Shown here one piece after another: positions 62,940 through 64,000 of a stretch of DNA of 64,000 nucleotides; the stretch's first letter is position 1, and each line of letters opens with the position of its first letter. The DNA is from Halanaerobium hydrogeniformans (GTDB lineage: Bacteria > Bacillota > Halanaerobiia > Halanaerobiales > Halanaerobiaceae), in assembly GCF_000166415.1 (NCBI RefSeq), contig NC_014654.1, forward strand, positions 930,001 to 994,000, given 5' to 3'. Both the position numbers and the translations under genes were made by a program. Below the pieces are notes generated by a model, which saw nothing but the letters and a program-made list of their open reading frames with translations, was not told the DNA's origin and did no database searches.

Positions 62940-64000
62940 TTGACTATATTATCAGATGATTTTTATTTTCTATTTAATGATTTAAAACAAATTGCATTTA
63001 CTTTTAATAAGGCAGATGAGTTTGGTGCTGTTAATAAAAAAATGGCCGATTTTTGCGGATTAAAAATTGAAGAACTTGAAAATAAAAATATATCAGTGAT
63101 TTTAAATCAAGAGGACTCTCTAAAAATCAAAAACTTTAATCAAAAGATTTTTGAAAGTGGAGAGCGGAAAAAGAAAAAAATAATTTTGGAAATAAATAAT
63201 AAAAAGAAGAATGTTGAGGTAGATGTAATTCCTCATCAAAATTATGAGCAGGAAATTGATTATTTGCTCTGTCTAGCAGTTGATATCACAGATAAGATAA
63301 AAAAAGAAAATATATTTTTTAGAAATAGAGAAAGGTATAGAACCTTGTTTGATCAGGCTCCATTAGCTTTTGTCGTTTATGATCGTCAGACTAATATTAT
63401 TGATTGGAATCAACGGGCAGAAGAAATTTTTGGTTGGGAAAAGGAAGAGGTTCTTGATAAGAATTTTAATCTTTTAGTTCCAGAGGACTATTATTCAGAA
63501 GTTACAGAGATGACTGAAAAGTTATTCAGTGGTTTTCAAAATTATAATAATAATATTAACAAAAATGTTTCTAAAGATGGTAATGAGATATATTGTGAAT
63601 GGAACAATGCAATTATAAGAGATCAAGAAGATAATATAATCGAGGTTATTTCAATTGCGAGAGATATTACAGAAAGACTTAGAGCTGAAGAAAAAATTAA
63701 AAAACAAAACGAAGAACTAGAATACAGTAAATTAAGAACTCAATTTTTTGCCAATATTTCTCACGAATTAAAAACGCCATTAAATTTAATTTTTTCTAGT
63801 CTACAGTTGCTCGAGTTTTATTTGTATAATTCTCAAACTTATAAAGACAAAGACAAAATAAATAATTATTTAAAATCCATAAAAAACAATGGTTTTAGAC
63901 TTTTGCGTCTGGTTAATAATTTAATAGATATAACACGAATTGAAGTGGATGCTTTCAGTTTGCACAGAGGTAATTTCGATATAGTTAAACTTATTAGAGA
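62940..64000 (+). CDS. PAS-domain sensor histidine kinase, 3' end beyond the window
   Basis: The frame is open from TTG 62940 (AAGAGG eight bases upstream) to the window end, giving 353 residues so far. A first PAS-like domain (about 10-120) ends with LAVDITDKIKKE. A second PAS (about 128-250) ends IARDITERLRAEEKI. A short coil is followed by the HisKA motif QFFANISHELKTPLN (His about 277). The ATP-binding domain lies outside the window. No membrane helix is seen, so it is a soluble sensor up to this point. Confidence 0.9.
   Translation, partial: MTILSDDFYFLFNDLKQIAFTFNKADEFGAVNKKMADFCGLKIEELENKNISVILNQEDSLKIKNFNQKIFESGERKKKKIILEINNKKKNVEVDVIPHQNYEQEIDYLLCLAVDITDKIKKENIFFRNRERYRTLFDQAPLAFVVYDRQTNIIDWNQRAEEIFGWEKEEVLDKNFNLLVPEDYYSEVTEMTEKLFSGFQNYNNNINKNVSKDGNEIYCEWNNAIIRDQEDNIIEVISIARDITERLRAEEKIKKQNEELEYSKLRTQFFANISHELKTPLNLIFSSLQLLEFYLYNSQTYKDKDKINNYLKSIKNNGFRLLRLVNNLIDITRIEVDAFSLHRGNFDIVKLIR

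Overview
The window is a low-GC chromosome segment from an anaerobic, diderm Firmicute. It most likely belongs to the Halanaerobiales (Halanaerobium-like); this is inferred from gene content, with no 16S rRNA gene visible. The Firmicute signature is the hprK/rapZ/yvcK/whiA block, the cggR-gap-pgk-tpiA-gpmI-eno operon, frequent TTG/GTG starts and strong GGAGG ribosome sites. The second membrane is shown by a TolC-type channel with RND pump and adaptor, and by an MMPL exporter with a LolA-like protein and an outer-membrane barrel. A K+-dependent membrane pyrophosphatase and many acidic proteins suit a salt-in halophile.

Left part (1-5.1 kb): a stand-alone RnfD/NqrB-like flavoprotein subunit and a Crp/Fnr regulator read leftward. 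Divergent from them is a three-gene operon of unknown purpose: a cytoplasmic substrate-binding-protein-like protein with a DUF1858-like N-terminus, a HypB/UreG-like GTPase with cysteine motifs, and an ABC ATPase with its own DUF1858-like N-terminus and no permease. A CRP-type box sits at about -41.5 from its promoter. This is the best candidate for an undescribed system. Next come a FakA-FakB fusion and a DUF1295 membrane protein (5.2-7.8 kb). A leftward block follows (7.9-14.4 kb) with a GT4 glycosyltransferase, gnd, a cyclase-family hydrolase, zwf, a LUD protein and a glutaminyl cyclase.

Middle part (14.4-38.6 kb): trpP sits behind a consensus promoter and a run of GAG/TAG triplets that looks like a TRAP site. 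A MarR regulator with two operators heads an MMPL-LolA-barrel export operon. Then come a ferredoxin, glyA, a HAD phosphatase, a DUF624-like protein, a ROK kinase, hprK, a glucodextranase-F-like membrane protein, a squalene/phytoene synthase-like protein and rapZ-yvcK-whiA. The glycolytic operon behind CggR ends at a clear terminator after eno.

Right part (38.7-64 kb): a GAF/HD-GYP protein precedes a tetR gene cleanly split by an IS256-family element, with an 8-bp target duplication. tetR heads the tolC-adaptor-RND efflux operon. Beyond lie secG, hppA, a thioesterase, an HD hydrolase, rnr, smpB and tmRNA. They are followed by a frameshifted PAS-PAS-GGDEF-HD-GYP sensor, an MscS channel, a DUF503 protein, split chromate-transporter halves, a secreted stalk-domain protein, a 23-residue membrane peptide, an ABC-2 exporter and the start of a PAS histidine kinase cut by the window edge. 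No stretch longer than 300 bases lacks a gene. No tRNA, 5S/16S/23S rRNA gene, CRISPR array or prophage was recognised.
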